Part shown: piece after piece, positions 44,851-52,849 of the stretch
Layout: each line of letters opens with the position of its first letter
Numbering within the stretch: position 1 is the stretch's first letter
Assembly (NCBI RefSeq): GCF_900108555.1
Contig: NZ_FNWV01000009.1
Location: forward strand, 1-64,000
Direction: 5' to 3'
Source: Ruminococcus flavefaciens
GTDB taxonomy: Bacteria; Bacillota; Clostridia; Oscillospirales; Ruminococcaceae
Length of the DNA stretch: 64,000 nt
Translations under genes and position numbers: made by a program
The notes under the pieces: generated by a model
Databases searched by the model: none
What the model was told of the DNA's origin: nothing
Seen by the model: the letters and a program-made list of their open reading frames with translations, nothing else

Positions 44851-45519
44851 ATGTGTATGTCTCTGAGAATAGAACCAAAGGAAATGGCCGAGGTACTCAT
44901 AAAGGTACGGAAAATGGCTTTGACTCAGGAAATGTCAATAAAGCTTGGAAAGAGCCTATTCATGTCTGGTGACTTGTATCCGTCAGATATAGCACCAGTT
45001 CTTGCACCGAACAAATATGGGCAAATGGCTATATTTCCTATGGCATGGGGATTTACGTATAAGGCTGCGCCTAAGCCTCTTGCCAACTGCCGCGTAGAGA
45101 CTGCTGATACAAAGGTACTGTGGAAAGATTCATGGTACAGGAGAAGGTGTGTTATCCCTGCATCATGGTATTATGAGTGGGGATACCCTGTATATGAGGA
45201 CGATAGCCGCAACATGATAGATCATCGTAATACAAAAAAGATTAAGTTCGCTATTCAGACAGAAGGTTCAGATATCACTTATATTGCAGGGCTTTACCGT
45301 TATGAGGAACATTGTGATATGCAGGTGCCTATGTTTTCTGTTCTCACCAGAGAATCTGCAGGTACTGTAAAAGATATCCATGATCGTATGCCACTTATAC
45401 TGGATAAGGAGAACGTCAAGGAATGGATACGCCCTGACGGAGATCCTGGCATTATAGTTGAAAAAGCACTGTCAAATATGGTATTTGAGCAGTCCTCATA
45501 TCTCTTAAGTACTTCTTAA
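44851..45519 (+). CDS. SRAP/YedK-type abasic-site DNA-protein crosslinker
   Basis: ATG 44851, behind GGAGGTGATTTTC, gives MCMSLRIEP with Cys2, the residue that forms a thiazolidine link with abasic sites after Met removal. Further family features are WGFTYKA, a NCRVET segment (conserved Asn/Arg/Glu), RRCVIPASWYYEW with the catalytic-region Glu, and HDRMPLIL with the conserved His. The 222-residue length is normal. SRAP proteins protect single-stranded DNA at stalled forks and often sit near mobile or repair genes. The gene is monocistronic, and its broken paralogue lies at 18298. Confidence 0.9.
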   Translation: MCMSLRIEPKEMAEVLIKVRKMALTQEMSIKLGKSLFMSGDLYPSDIAPVLAPNKYGQMAIFPMAWGFTYKAAPKPLANCRVETADTKVLWKDSWYRRRCVIPASWYYEWGYPVYEDDSRNMIDHRNTKKIKFAIQTEGSDITYIAGLYRYEEHCDMQVPMFSVLTRESAGTVKDIHDRMPLILDKENVKEWIRPDGDPGIIVEKALSNMVFEQSSYLLSTS

Positions 45520-45650
45520 TATCTTTTGCTGTATAATTGAAACAGAAATACCGTGAATGTCAATCAATGTAACGTCATACAGCATTTTTGACAAACCCTC
45601 ATGAGTACATCTGTATAAATAGCCCAAATATTATATTTTAAAAATACATG

Positions 45651-45682
45651 CTTGACATTGACGTTATGTCAAGTGATATAAT
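45651..45682 (+). promoter_or_regulatory. Promoter with overlapping palindrome
   Basis: TTGACA (45652-45657) and TATAAT (45677-45682) are spaced 19 bp. CTTGACAT (45651-45658) and ATGTCAAG (45666-45673) form an 8-bp inverted repeat covering the -35 and spacer. A repressor bound there would block the promoter of the protease/hydrolase operon. The long spacer also fits regulation by a MerR-type activator. Confidence 0.55.
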
Positions 45683-45714
45683 AGTTGCATAAACCGGAAG
45701 GATAAGAAATCAAT

Positions 45715-46392
45715 ATGGGAACTATTGAAAAAAATATATCAAAAAACAAAGCACTCATCATTTATATCATTGCTTTTTACACAATATGGGCACTATATGA
45801 ATTTTTCGGAAAACCTGTCATAAATGACCTTATTCCTGGAATAGTCAGTTCAGAGATCGTAAAAGAGGTTGTTATCAAAAATCTTGTATGGATACTTCCG
45901 GCAGCACTTCTTGTACATCATTACAAAGACGATGTCTATATCGGGCTCAAAGAGATGTTTACGACAAAGGTGAAATGGCTGCATTATCTGCCCGTATTCT
46001 TGCTCTTTGTGCTCTATCCTCTTGTCAGTGCGTATCGTATGAAAGGTTCATTATCTCTAAGCAGCGATTTTGGTGCAGAACAGGTCATAGATTTTTCATT
46101 TGTCGGCATCACAGAAGAAATGGTATTCCGCGGCTGGCTGCTAAATGCTATGGTCGGCAAGAACAAAAAGAATCAGTGGAAGGCGATACTGCTGAATTCG
46201 CTGATGTTCGTGGCAATACATATCCCGACATGGACCATGCAAGGCATACTGGGAGATGCTTTTCTTCACTTCGGTTTTGTTTATATCATCATTCTGAGTA
46301 TCATATTCAGTATAACTTTTTTGAAAAGCAGAAATATTCTCATTCCCGTGGCTCTGCACATGATATGGGATTTTCTGCTGAATATGTTCTGA
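45715..46392 (+). CDS. CPBP-family intramembrane metalloprotease (Abi/CAAX type)
   Basis: The 225-residue membrane protein has six to seven helices. Motif 1 is GITEEMVFRGWL (Glu-Glu and Arg), motif 2 AIHIPTW and motif 3 ALHMIWDF, so all metal and catalytic residues of the Rce1/CPBP family are present. In Firmicutes such proteins often handle bacteriocin precursors or give self-immunity. It starts behind GGAAGGAT and is followed by another membrane-anchored metalloprotease and a hydrolase in the same direction, likely one transcript. The substrate is unknown. Confidence 0.88.
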   Translation: MGTIEKNISKNKALIIYIIAFYTIWALYEFFGKPVINDLIPGIVSSEIVKEVVIKNLVWILPAALLVHHYKDDVYIGLKEMFTTKVKWLHYLPVFLLFVLYPLVSAYRMKGSLSLSSDFGAEQVIDFSFVGITEEMVFRGWLLNAMVGKNKKNQWKAILLNSLMFVAIHIPTWTMQGILGDAFLHFGFVYIIILSIIFSITFLKSRNILIPVALHMIWDFLLNMF

Positions 46393-46473
46393 TGAATGTA
46401 GCAGAGCTGAAAAACATAAACGGAGTCTGCAAAACTCACGACGATACTGTAAACAAAAGGAGACGAAATAAAT

Positions 46474-47223
46474 ATGAAAATAAAATCAAAGAAAAAGAAA
46501 ATCATATTATGCTGTTGCATTTCTTTGATACTGCTGTTGTTATTGGCGGCTGTCTATATTTTTCAATTTACGGGGTTAGGATATCGAATGTCAGTTCCGT
46601 ACCGCAGTTCCTTTGAAAAAGTAGCAGATAATATTTATGTCAACAAAAATTATTCCGGTAATATCAAAGAAGCTATTCAGCTCACGGAAGAAGCATTGGA
46701 ACGGGACAGAGCATTTTTCGGAGAATTACAATGTACCGATACAACGATTATAATTTTCTGCGATGATGATAAGCTGCTTTCAAAGCTTGACGGAGATCAT
46801 GATACGAAAACCTCATATACGAAGAAAAACTACATTTCTGTTTCAGATGAATACCTTAATATCGACATAATAGCACATGAACTCACTCATGCAGAGCTGC
46901 ACACTCGTCTTAATGTGAAAGCACTGAAAAGTATTCCCACATGGTTTGATGAGGGACTTGCCACGCAAAATGATTATCGTGAGCAATATGGGCTGAAGGC
47001 GTGGATTGAACAGACTGATAACGGAAAAAACACGGTTCCCCTTGAAGATATGGATACAGGTTCTGAATTTTATGCAGATCCTTTAGAGGACAGGCGTTTC
47101 CGTTATCTGAATGCGAAACATGAGGTAAGCGTTTGGATGGATACGCATCAGCAGAAAGGCTTGCTGGAATTACTCGATAAACTGAACAAAGGCGAAGACT
47201 TTGATTCCGTTTATTCCAGATAA
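46474..47223 (+). CDS. Membrane-anchored HEXXH metallopeptidase (MA clan)
   Basis: The 249-residue protein has an N-terminal signal anchor (basic MKIKSKKKKI, then a Leu-rich helix to about residue 31) and an external domain. IIAHELTHAELH carries the zinc-binding HEXXH, and WFDEGLATQ further on provides the third Glu ligand of gluzincins. It therefore looks like an active peptidase facing outside. AAGGAGACG precedes ATG 46474. It lies between a CPBP protease and an alpha/beta hydrolase. The three may act together on a cell-surface or secreted substrate (inference). Confidence 0.85.
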   Translation: MKIKSKKKKIILCCCISLILLLLLAAVYIFQFTGLGYRMSVPYRSSFEKVADNIYVNKNYSGNIKEAIQLTEEALERDRAFFGELQCTDTTIIIFCDDDKLLSKLDGDHDTKTSYTKKNYISVSDEYLNIDIIAHELTHAELHTRLNVKALKSIPTWFDEGLATQNDYREQYGLKAWIEQTDNGKNTVPLEDMDTGSEFYADPLEDRRFRYLNAKHEVSVWMDTHQQKGLLELLDKLNKGEDFDSVYSR

Positions 47224-47285
47224 TTCTTAGTTTCACAGAGTCATTGGCTCAGAAATCATTTGATAATTCATAAAAGGAGATTATT

Positions 47286-48341
47286 ATGAAAAAAGTAATA
47301 AAAAAGGTCTTTAAGGTGATCGGCCGGATGTTCCTTGTTCTGCTGACTCTCTTTGTTATTTTAACGATCATCTTCGCCTTCATGAAAAAGTCATTGCGTC
47401 AAAAGAATATGGATATTCTTAAAGCGGACGGCTTCGTTAATCTTGTTTCCGCAGGCGACTTCGACATGAACGTAAATATCTTCGGTGACGGGAAGTATAA
47501 GATCATTTCAATGCCTGGAAGCTGGGATGCCACCTTACCTATTGAAATGAAGAAACTATCCGGGTATCTCGATGATGATATATCTATTGTTGCTGTGACC
47601 CGTCCAGGATACGGCGTATCGGGCGAGACAAAAAAAGATGTCACAACAGAGTATATAGTTGAAAGCACACGTACCGCATTGAAAAACGCAGGTGTCGAAG
47701 CACCGTACATACTTATGGCTCATTCCATGAGCGGCCCATATGTGACATACTGGGAGAACAAATATCCCGAAGAAGTATCGGGAGTTATATTTAATAACAG
47801 CATCAGCTCTGCTAATGAAGAAATGCCTGAAGAAGGCCTTCCGAAATTCATGCGGGATGCAGCCGTTACAATCGGCACGTTTGCGAACAATACGGGCTGG
47901 ACGACAGTGAAGAATGCTTTATTTGCAGAAGAATATGACGAGTACGGCGAATACTCAAAAGACGCTCTGGCATTCGAGAAGGCATCTGTCCCCAATTACG
48001 GAGAAGTAAGGAACTACAACGTCAATATGAGAACAGCGTGGGATTCCATAAAGGAAAATGACATCCCGAAGGTGTACATAACAAACGATTATGAAACACT
48101 TGAAGATGCAAGAGAATACCTGATGTTCCTCTACGGCGAGGTCGATGAAGAACTTGCGCAGGAGCTTTTTGAAGAAAGCCAAAGTGAAGAGCATAAAGAA
48201 CACAGGAAAAAAATAAGTGAATACTGTAAGAGCCTCGGCAACTGCGAAGAAGTGAATATCCCCGCAAGTCATGACATATCCGACCAGAAACCGGAAGAAT
48301 TCGTAAAGGAAATTGAAAAGCTGATAGACAGAATAAAATGA
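47286..48341 (+). CDS. Membrane-anchored alpha/beta hydrolase
   Basis: The 351-residue protein has an N-terminal membrane helix (MFLVLLTLFVILTIIFAF) and then an alpha/beta hydrolase fold. VTRPGYGVSG is the usual oxyanion-side segment, and the nucleophile elbow is AHSMSG (Ser). The acid residue is not certain, and His may be in NIPASHDI near the C-terminus. The substrate is unknown; esterase or peptidase action outside the cell is likely. AAGGAGATT precedes ATG 47286. A terminator at 48357 ends the operon. Confidence 0.85.
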   Translation: MKKVIKKVFKVIGRMFLVLLTLFVILTIIFAFMKKSLRQKNMDILKADGFVNLVSAGDFDMNVNIFGDGKYKIISMPGSWDATLPIEMKKLSGYLDDDISIVAVTRPGYGVSGETKKDVTTEYIVESTRTALKNAGVEAPYILMAHSMSGPYVTYWENKYPEEVSGVIFNNSISSANEEMPEEGLPKFMRDAAVTIGTFANNTGWTTVKNALFAEEYDEYGEYSKDALAFEKASVPNYGEVRNYNVNMRTAWDSIKENDIPKVYITNDYETLEDAREYLMFLYGEVDEELAQELFEESQSEEHKEHRKKISEYCKSLGNCEEVNIPASHDISDQKPEEFVKEIEKLIDRIK

Positions 48342-48356
48342 TATAGTTATGACAGC

Positions 48357-48386
48357 CACTGCCCCGCATTGGGGCAGTGCTTATTT
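48357..48386 (+). terminator. Terminator of the protease/hydrolase operon
   Basis: CACTGCCCC (48357-48365) pairs with GGGGCAGTG (48371-48379), followed by CTTATTTAT. Confidence 0.75.
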
Positions 48387-48482
48387 ATGTAATGTCAAAT
48401 AACCACAAAGCAACCCCAAAATGACAAGCCGAACCAAATTCGATGATAAATGCAATATATCAATAATTTGCTGTAATAGCCA

Positions 48483-48517
48483 GAGCTGTTCCCGATAAGT
48501 CGAACAGCTCCTTTTCT
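48483..48517 (+). terminator. Second hairpin in the intergenic region
   Basis: GAGCTGTTC (48483-48491) pairs with GAACAGCTC (48502-48510) and is followed by CTTTTCT. It may back up the terminator at 48357 or belong to an unseen short transcript. Confidence 0.55.
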
Positions 48518-48597
48518 ATATTTGGCATTTACGATTCGTATAATCAGCAATATATTCACCAATTTTCAATATTAGGTCAAAAATTTTGAGCAAGCAC

Positions 48598-48625
48598 TTG
48601 CATTTTTTATATGATGTGATATAAT
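48598..48625 (+). promoter_or_regulatory. Promoter upstream of the pentanucleotide repeat
   Basis: TTGCAT (48598-48603) and TATAAT (48620-48625) with a 16-bp spacer. The transcript would contain the CAGCA repeat in its leader before the gene at 48897. Confidence 0.55.
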
Positions 48626-48698
48626 AATAATATACACAGATGGTTTATTACGATATGTAAACTTTCTGTGAATTTTAGGGGGGGAAGGGTTGACAGTT

Positions 48699-48833
48699 AT
48701 GCCATACCGTGTTACAATGCGACAGCACAGCACAGCACAGCACAGCACAGCACAGCACAGCACAGCACATCAACGGCTAACTATGCCCTTTTACAAATTA
48801 ATATGGTAATACAAGCGTATCACATGGGATAAG
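48699..48833 (+). CDS. Candidate 44-residue leader ORF spanning the repeat
   Basis: ATG 48699 stands behind GGGGGGGAAGGG (spacing about 8-11 nt), and the frame crosses the CAGCA repeat as QHSTA units before ending at TAA 48831-48833. Because the unit is 5 bp, gain or loss of one unit changes the frame. Whether it is translated is not shown. It might be only a leader whose length tunes expression of the surface protein 64 bp downstream. Confidence 0.35.
48723..48767 (+). repeat. Pentanucleotide tandem repeat, CAGCA x 9
   Basis: Nine perfect copies of CAGCA lie between the promoter at 48598 and the start of the surface protein at 48897. Perfect short tandem repeats of this kind change length easily by slipped-strand mispairing and are classic phase-variation devices. 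Confidence 0.95.
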
Positions 48834-48896
48834 TGTTTCCTGTGGGGTGCGCTTTTTGTGTTATCACCACATATTTCAATAAGGAGGAATGAGTAA

Positions 48897-51341
48897 ATGA
48901 AACACACATGGAAGAAAGCGGCGGCATTCGTGCTTGCCACAGTTCTTGTAGTGGGCATTGCGCCTGCGAACGTTGGGACAGGAGGATTTTTCGGACAAAC
49001 AGGTATTGTCGCACACGCTGCAAGCAGCACAGTTACGCTCAATACCAATGGCGGAACAATCAATAGCGGTAACATAACAAGTTATTCAGAGGGTACAGGC
49101 GCAATTCTTCCGACTGATGTAACAAAGGAAGGCTATGCGTTCGAGGGTTGGTTTACGAATGCCAATTTCACCGGCTTGCCCGTAACCGAAATATCCGCAG
49201 AGGATACAGGCGATAAGACCTATTATGCAAAATGGACTTTCTATGTCCGTATGGGTTCATACAACGGATATGATGTTGACTGGTTTTGCGTAAAAACCAA
49301 CACCAATGGCTCAATGATGATGAGCAAGTATGTTCTTAAAGCTTCAAGATTCGGAGCTAATGGAACATATAGCACAAGCGATATTCATAGTTGGCTTGAT
49401 ATTGATTCGGGTGGTACTTTTGCTACTGATCTAGGTCTGACAGCAAGTGAATTAGCTCTTGCTAAAACAATCGACAGCTCATCTACATACGGTGACGGAA
49501 CAGATCAATTTACTATCCCGACTTTAGACGGACTTGACGGATTAAGAAGTTTATATTACACAAAAGCTGGTGTTATCAGTAATCCCAGCTCGATAGCAAG
49601 TATTTATTGGCTAAGAACTATGAGAGACTCTGGCAGTGCAAGAGTTGTACGTTCAAGTATGAATACTGTTTCCGCAGGCTACAGCGGCGCAACATACGGC
49701 GGACGCTACATCAGACCTATGTTCTATCTTGACGAAACAACCATGAGAAGTATGATAGTGGGTGGTTCTGGAACTGAAGACGATCCATATATCTTAGAGC
49801 AAAGATATGACATCAGCACCAATATCACGCCGACAAACGGCGGTACTGTTTCTGCAACTGCCAGCCGTGGCGGTTCGGAGATATACAGCGGAAAACTGCC
49901 TAATAAAATGGTTGCAGGAGCGAATGTTACGCTGACACCCTCATCTGCTGTTGGATACAATTTCAAAAGCATAAATGTAAATGACGGTAATGTTGATGTT
50001 ACAGATAATCTGGACGGTACTTATTCGTTTAACATGCCTGACAACGCTGTAACTGTAAATGCAGTGTTTGAAGCTATTGCATTCTCCAATGCAAGCGTTA
50101 CTCTCGGTGACGATCTCGCCCTGAATTTCTACGTTGACGGTATCGCAGATGATACGGCTGCGGCTGAATACACAGTGAACTTCACAGGTGCTTGTGTAGA
50201 TGAATCCTCGGCACTCACATACAATGCAGCTGTGGGCAAATACTACGCAACAACGCACGTTTACGCAAAGGACATCGACAAGGATATTACTGCGACACTT
50301 TGCAAGGGCAACGATACAGTGGATACTTTAGAAAATTACTCGATCTCACAGTATCTGACAGCAGCAGAAAGCGGAGCTGATGAAAAAACATCTGCCCTCA
50401 TCACTGCAACAAAAGACTTCGGCAATGCGTCTTCCGAGTATTTCTATGGCACAGGTTCAGGCTATTCAGACGGATTTGAAAGCTATGATCCCGACACTTC
50501 TGCCTATGCAGCAACATTTGACAGCGATGCTGCCAAGCTCTCACTTGTGCTTGATTCAAAGACGGCGGCTCGTCTGTATGTCAAGGGAGATGAATCAGGA
50601 ACAGAAAGCACGATCAACTCTACAAAGGCAGATTATCCGACCTATCATGAGGTTACGGGACTGCTCCCGCAGAACCTTGCTGACGAGCAGACTATCAATG
50701 TCGGCGGTACGGATTACAAGTTCTCCGCACTCTCATGGTGCAGCCGTGTACTGACGAACGGCAGTGCAAGCCAGAAGAATATCAACATGGCGAAGGCTAT
50801 CATGGCTTATTATGAGGCGGCGAAGAATTATATTGCACCCGCCAACCCCTATGCAGATAAAAGCTTAGGTGACGTAGTAACATTCGGAAACTATGACTGG
50901 TATATCATCGGCAAGAGCGATAATGGCGTTACGCTTCTGATGCAAAATAATCTTATGGACAAAGCGTACAACGATAGCTATGCAAACGTAACATGGGCAA
51001 CCTGCTCACTGCGAACATATTTGAACGAAACATTCTACAACAACTTTAGTGATGAAGATAAGGCAAAGATCGTATCAACGCAAAACAGCAATCCTGACAA
51101 TCTTGGCTATAACACAAGCGGCGGAAATAAAACCGATGATTACATTTACCTGCTCAGTATTGCCGAGGCAAATGATCTTGGCGACAGCATAAGAAACAGC
51201 GGCTCTGGGTGGTGGCTGCGGTCGCCCGGCGAATTATCTAAATATGCGGCGTACGTCGATGAGTACGGCGGCGTCATTACGGATGGTGACAATGTGGATT
51301 TCGAGTATGGTGTCCGTCCCGCTTTAAATCTTAAATTTTAA
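48897..51341 (+). CDS. Secreted DUF6273 surface protein with InlB-type repeat
   Basis: The 814-residue protein has a signal peptide (KHTWKKAAAFVLATVLVVGIAPA), then an InlB/Listeria-Bacteroides beta-grasp repeat (residues about 42-115, GYAFEGWFTNANFTG). The first DUF6273-like domain spans about 118-280, Ig-like or bacterial repeat domains about 290-480, and a helical linker to about 650. The second DUF6273 domain reaches the end, with GWWLRSPG and a GVRPALNLKF close. No membrane anchor or dockerin is visible. DUF6273 has a C-type-lectin-like look and is often a display module. AAGGAGG precedes ATG 48897. The small peptide and lipoprotein genes follow within 60 and 210 bp. Confidence 0.85.
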   Translation: MKHTWKKAAAFVLATVLVVGIAPANVGTGGFFGQTGIVAHAASSTVTLNTNGGTINSGNITSYSEGTGAILPTDVTKEGYAFEGWFTNANFTGLPVTEISAEDTGDKTYYAKWTFYVRMGSYNGYDVDWFCVKTNTNGSMMMSKYVLKASRFGANGTYSTSDIHSWLDIDSGGTFATDLGLTASELALAKTIDSSSTYGDGTDQFTIPTLDGLDGLRSLYYTKAGVISNPSSIASIYWLRTMRDSGSARVVRSSMNTVSAGYSGATYGGRYIRPMFYLDETTMRSMIVGGSGTEDDPYILEQRYDISTNITPTNGGTVSATASRGGSEIYSGKLPNKMVAGANVTLTPSSAVGYNFKSINVNDGNVDVTDNLDGTYSFNMPDNAVTVNAVFEAIAFSNASVTLGDDLALNFYVDGIADDTAAAEYTVNFTGACVDESSALTYNAAVGKYYATTHVYAKDIDKDITATLCKGNDTVDTLENYSISQYLTAAESGADEKTSALITATKDFGNASSEYFYGTGSGYSDGFESYDPDTSAYAATFDSDAAKLSLVLDSKTAARLYVKGDESGTESTINSTKADYPTYHEVTGLLPQNLADEQTINVGGTDYKFSALSWCSRVLTNGSASQKNINMAKAIMAYYEAAKNYIAPANPYADKSLGDVVTFGNYDWYIIGKSDNGVTLLMQNNLMDKAYNDSYANVTWATCSLRTYLNETFYNNFSDEDKAKIVSTQNSNPDNLGYNTSGGNKTDDYIYLLSIAEANDLGDSIRNSGSGWWLRSPGELSKYAAYVDEYGGVITDGDNVDFEYGVRPALNLKF

Positions 51342-51402
51342 ATCTACAAATCCTGCTCTTTCTGAATTGAAAGGATATACCCTAAAACAGGAGGTGTTAT
51401 AA

Positions 51403-51498
51403 ATGGAAAAAGAAAAGTACATCGCTCCCGAAATGGAGATCGTGGAGTTCGATAACGAGGACGTAATTACCACAAGCAATGAGCTTGAACAGCAGTAA
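51403..51498 (+). CDS. 31-residue peptide of the EFDxEDVITTSN type
   Basis: ATG 51403 stands behind CAGGAGGTG at ideal spacing. The peptide runs from MEKEKYIAPEMEIVEF to DNEDVITTSNELEQQ. Its first 25 residues are paralogous to the peptide at 52029 (YI-P, E-VEFD, EDVITTSN shared). The conserved leader-like N-half and variable tail recall peptide precursors, but no modification enzyme is near. It lies 61 bp behind the surface protein, and a hairpin follows. Confidence 0.7.
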   Translation: MEKEKYIAPEMEIVEFDNEDVITTSNELEQQ

Positions 51499-51507
51499 TC
51501 GGAACAC

Positions 51508-51534
51508 AACAGGCAGTCCATGCGACTGCCTGTT
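51508..51534 (+). terminator. Strong hairpin between peptide and lipoprotein genes
   Basis: AACAGGCAGTC (51508-51518) pairs perfectly with GACTGCCTGTT (51524-51534). There is no T-run after it, so it more likely attenuates or stabilises mRNA ends than terminates fully. Confidence 0.6.
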
Positions 51535-51552
51535 GCTATACAAGGAGCATTT

Positions 51553-52008
51553 ATGAAAAGAGTATTACCCATTCTTCTTTTGTCGGCGCTTCTGCTGACA
51601 GGCTGCCACAATGGAGACAGTTCATCAGCGGAGGACACTGCTATGGAAAGTACAACAACTGCTACGGTGAGCGATTCCTCCTCGAAGCAGACCGTAAAGA
51701 GTGCCGATGATAACGAATCCCCTACGGGACAAAACACTTCAACTGCGAAGAATACTGAAACATCGGCGGATTCATCTGCCACTACAACAAAAGCTGTGAA
51801 CGAGCAAGGCAATGAAGCCGCCACAACCCAAGCAAACAGCTCTGCCGAGCCTGCAACAACTACAAAGGCACAGCAGGACGGCTCTGAGTCCGCGGCAGCC
51901 ACATCAAAGCCTGTTCAGCAGACAACCACACAGGCGGTGCAGGATACGCCGTCCGACACAACCGCCAGCGATAAACCAATAGAGCTGCCTTTAGTACCCC
52001 TGAGATAG
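51553..52008 (+). CDS. Ser/Thr-rich lipoprotein ending in PIELPLVPLR
   Basis: ATG 51553 follows AAGGAGCATTT. The 151-residue product has a lipoprotein signal peptide with lipobox LLTGC (Cys18). The rest is almost all Ser, Thr, Ala, Glu and Gln, a disordered stalk typical of surface spacers. The last ten residues are PIELPLVPLR, identical to the end of the small peptide at 52029. A stalk that holds a short conserved C-terminal tag away from the membrane is the simplest picture (inference). No folded domain is visible. Confidence 0.75.
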   Translation: MKRVLPILLLSALLLTGCHNGDSSSAEDTAMESTTTATVSDSSSKQTVKSADDNESPTGQNTSTAKNTETSADSSATTTKAVNEQGNEAATTQANSSAEPATTTKAQQDGSESAAATSKPVQQTTTQAVQDTPSDTTASDKPIELPLVPLR

Positions 52009-52028
52009 TGACATAAGGAGAACCCCGA

Positions 52029-52160
52029 ATGAAAGAAGAATATATCACGCCAAGAATAGAGGTTGTGGAGTTTGATACTGAGGACGTTATCACAACGAGC
52101 AATACTCGCTCCAATAGCAGCGATGAACCTATTGAACTCCCTCTCGTTCCGCTAAGATAG
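52029..52160 (+). CDS. 43-residue peptide ending in PIELPLVPLR
   Basis: ATG 52029 follows AAGGAGAACCCCGA, 20 bp after the lipoprotein stop. The N-half (EYITPRIEVVEFD and TEDVITTSN) is paralogous to the peptide at 51403. The C-terminal ten residues PIELPLVPLR equal those of the lipoprotein before it, although most codons differ by silent changes. The peptide thus combines the leader of one neighbour with the tail of the other. It lacks a signal peptide. Function unknown; a ribosomally made peptide precursor or a chaperone/sorting tag are both possible. Confidence 0.75.
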   Translation: MKEEYITPRIEVVEFDTEDVITTSNTRSNSSDEPIELPLVPLR

Positions 52161-52196
52161 GAGAAATAAATGAAACTGTGACTTCACAGATATGAC

Positions 52197-52236
52197 AATG
52201 GCTCAGAGCCGAAAAATGCTCTGAGCCATTTCTGTT
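52197..52236 (+). terminator. Terminator of the surface protein/peptide operon
   Basis: AATGGCTCAGAGC (52197-52209) pairs with GCTCTGAGCCATT (52218-52230), a perfect 13-bp stem, followed by TCTGTTAAT. Confidence 0.8.
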
Positions 52237-52308
52237 AATCGTCCTCGTCCGAACACTCATATCACGTAAATCTGAAGTTCCGCGAAGTGTATATTTTGCC
52301 TGTTGATA

Positions 52309-52512
52309 ACATCTTTCTATAAGAAGATCAAGAAGATGAACCGTGAGGAGCTTACAAAGTTCATTCTCAAGTACGGGGATGAACTCCTCGGAGAACAGGG
52401 CAAAACGATTGATCATTCTGCTCTTGAAGCAGAGCTAAGCAAGATCAAAGGTATCGGCGGTATGCGCCTTGAGGAAATAATGACCGTTATAGAGAAATTC
52501 TTACAAGAATAA
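52309..52512 (+). pseudogene. Small helix-hairpin-helix protein, copy 2 (5' lost)
   Basis: From about 52318 the frame matches the HhH protein at 43273 (YKKIKKMNREELTKFI, SKIKGIGGMRLEEI). The first ten residues, promoter and ribosome site are missing, replaced by unrelated sequence. An internal ATG (MNREEL) has no site. Changes such as GGMRL in the hairpin turn also suggest relaxed selection. Confidence 0.7.
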
Positions 52513-52529
52513 ATATTTCAAAAACTTAT

Positions 52530-52555
52530 GGGACGGCTTCACGCCGTCCCTTTAT
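52530..52555 (+). terminator. Terminator after the HhH remnant
   Basis: GGGACGGC (52530-52537) pairs with GCCGTCCC (52543-52550), followed by TTTAT. Confidence 0.7.
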
Positions 52556-52566
52556 AATCATTAACC

Positions 52567-52700
52567 TTGTTATATTCCCACCTGCATTGAATATGTAAGC
52601 ACTCTCTTATGCCCCATTGATTTTACGTCATTTCGCCAAAATTCCCATTGTTGTTCCGGACACATCATATTCAAAATGCAGCATAACCGACAAAAACAAA
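52567..52700 (-). repeat. Decayed repeat, copy A (partner near 61083)
   Basis: TTATATTCCCACCTGCATT and the next 110 bp match 61087-61200 at about 70-75 percent by eye. On the minus strand both can be read as similar peptides ending in TYSMQVGI here and TYLMQVGI there, each with a stop after VGI, so they probably derive from the 3' end of one old gene. Confidence 0.6.
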
Positions 52701-52849
52701 AATCATGGCTCATGCTCCAACAAAAGATATAGTTATTCTCAACTTTATTTTTCCTACACTTCTCCTGCGGTTGGACAAATAATTCTGCAAAGGGATCACA
52801 CTGCAATTCCGCGCAAGCCAGAAAAAGCAGGCCCAAACCTGTACTAAAC

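Noticed and set aside
45888..46616. Long plus-strand frame overlapping the CPBP protease and its neighbour
   Set aside because: It is out of frame with two well-supported genes carrying catalytic motifs, and has no start signal.
48572..48763. Minus-strand Cys/Leu-rich 63-codon frame across the pentanucleotide repeat
   Set aside because: It is just the reverse reading of the CAGCA repeat, with no ribosome site and no homology.
51324..51902. Minus-strand 192-codon frame opposite the lipoprotein
   Set aside because: Its composition (Ser, Val, Ala, Phe) is the complement of the low-complexity Ser/Thr-rich lipoprotein gene, which has a lipobox and ribosome site on the plus strand.
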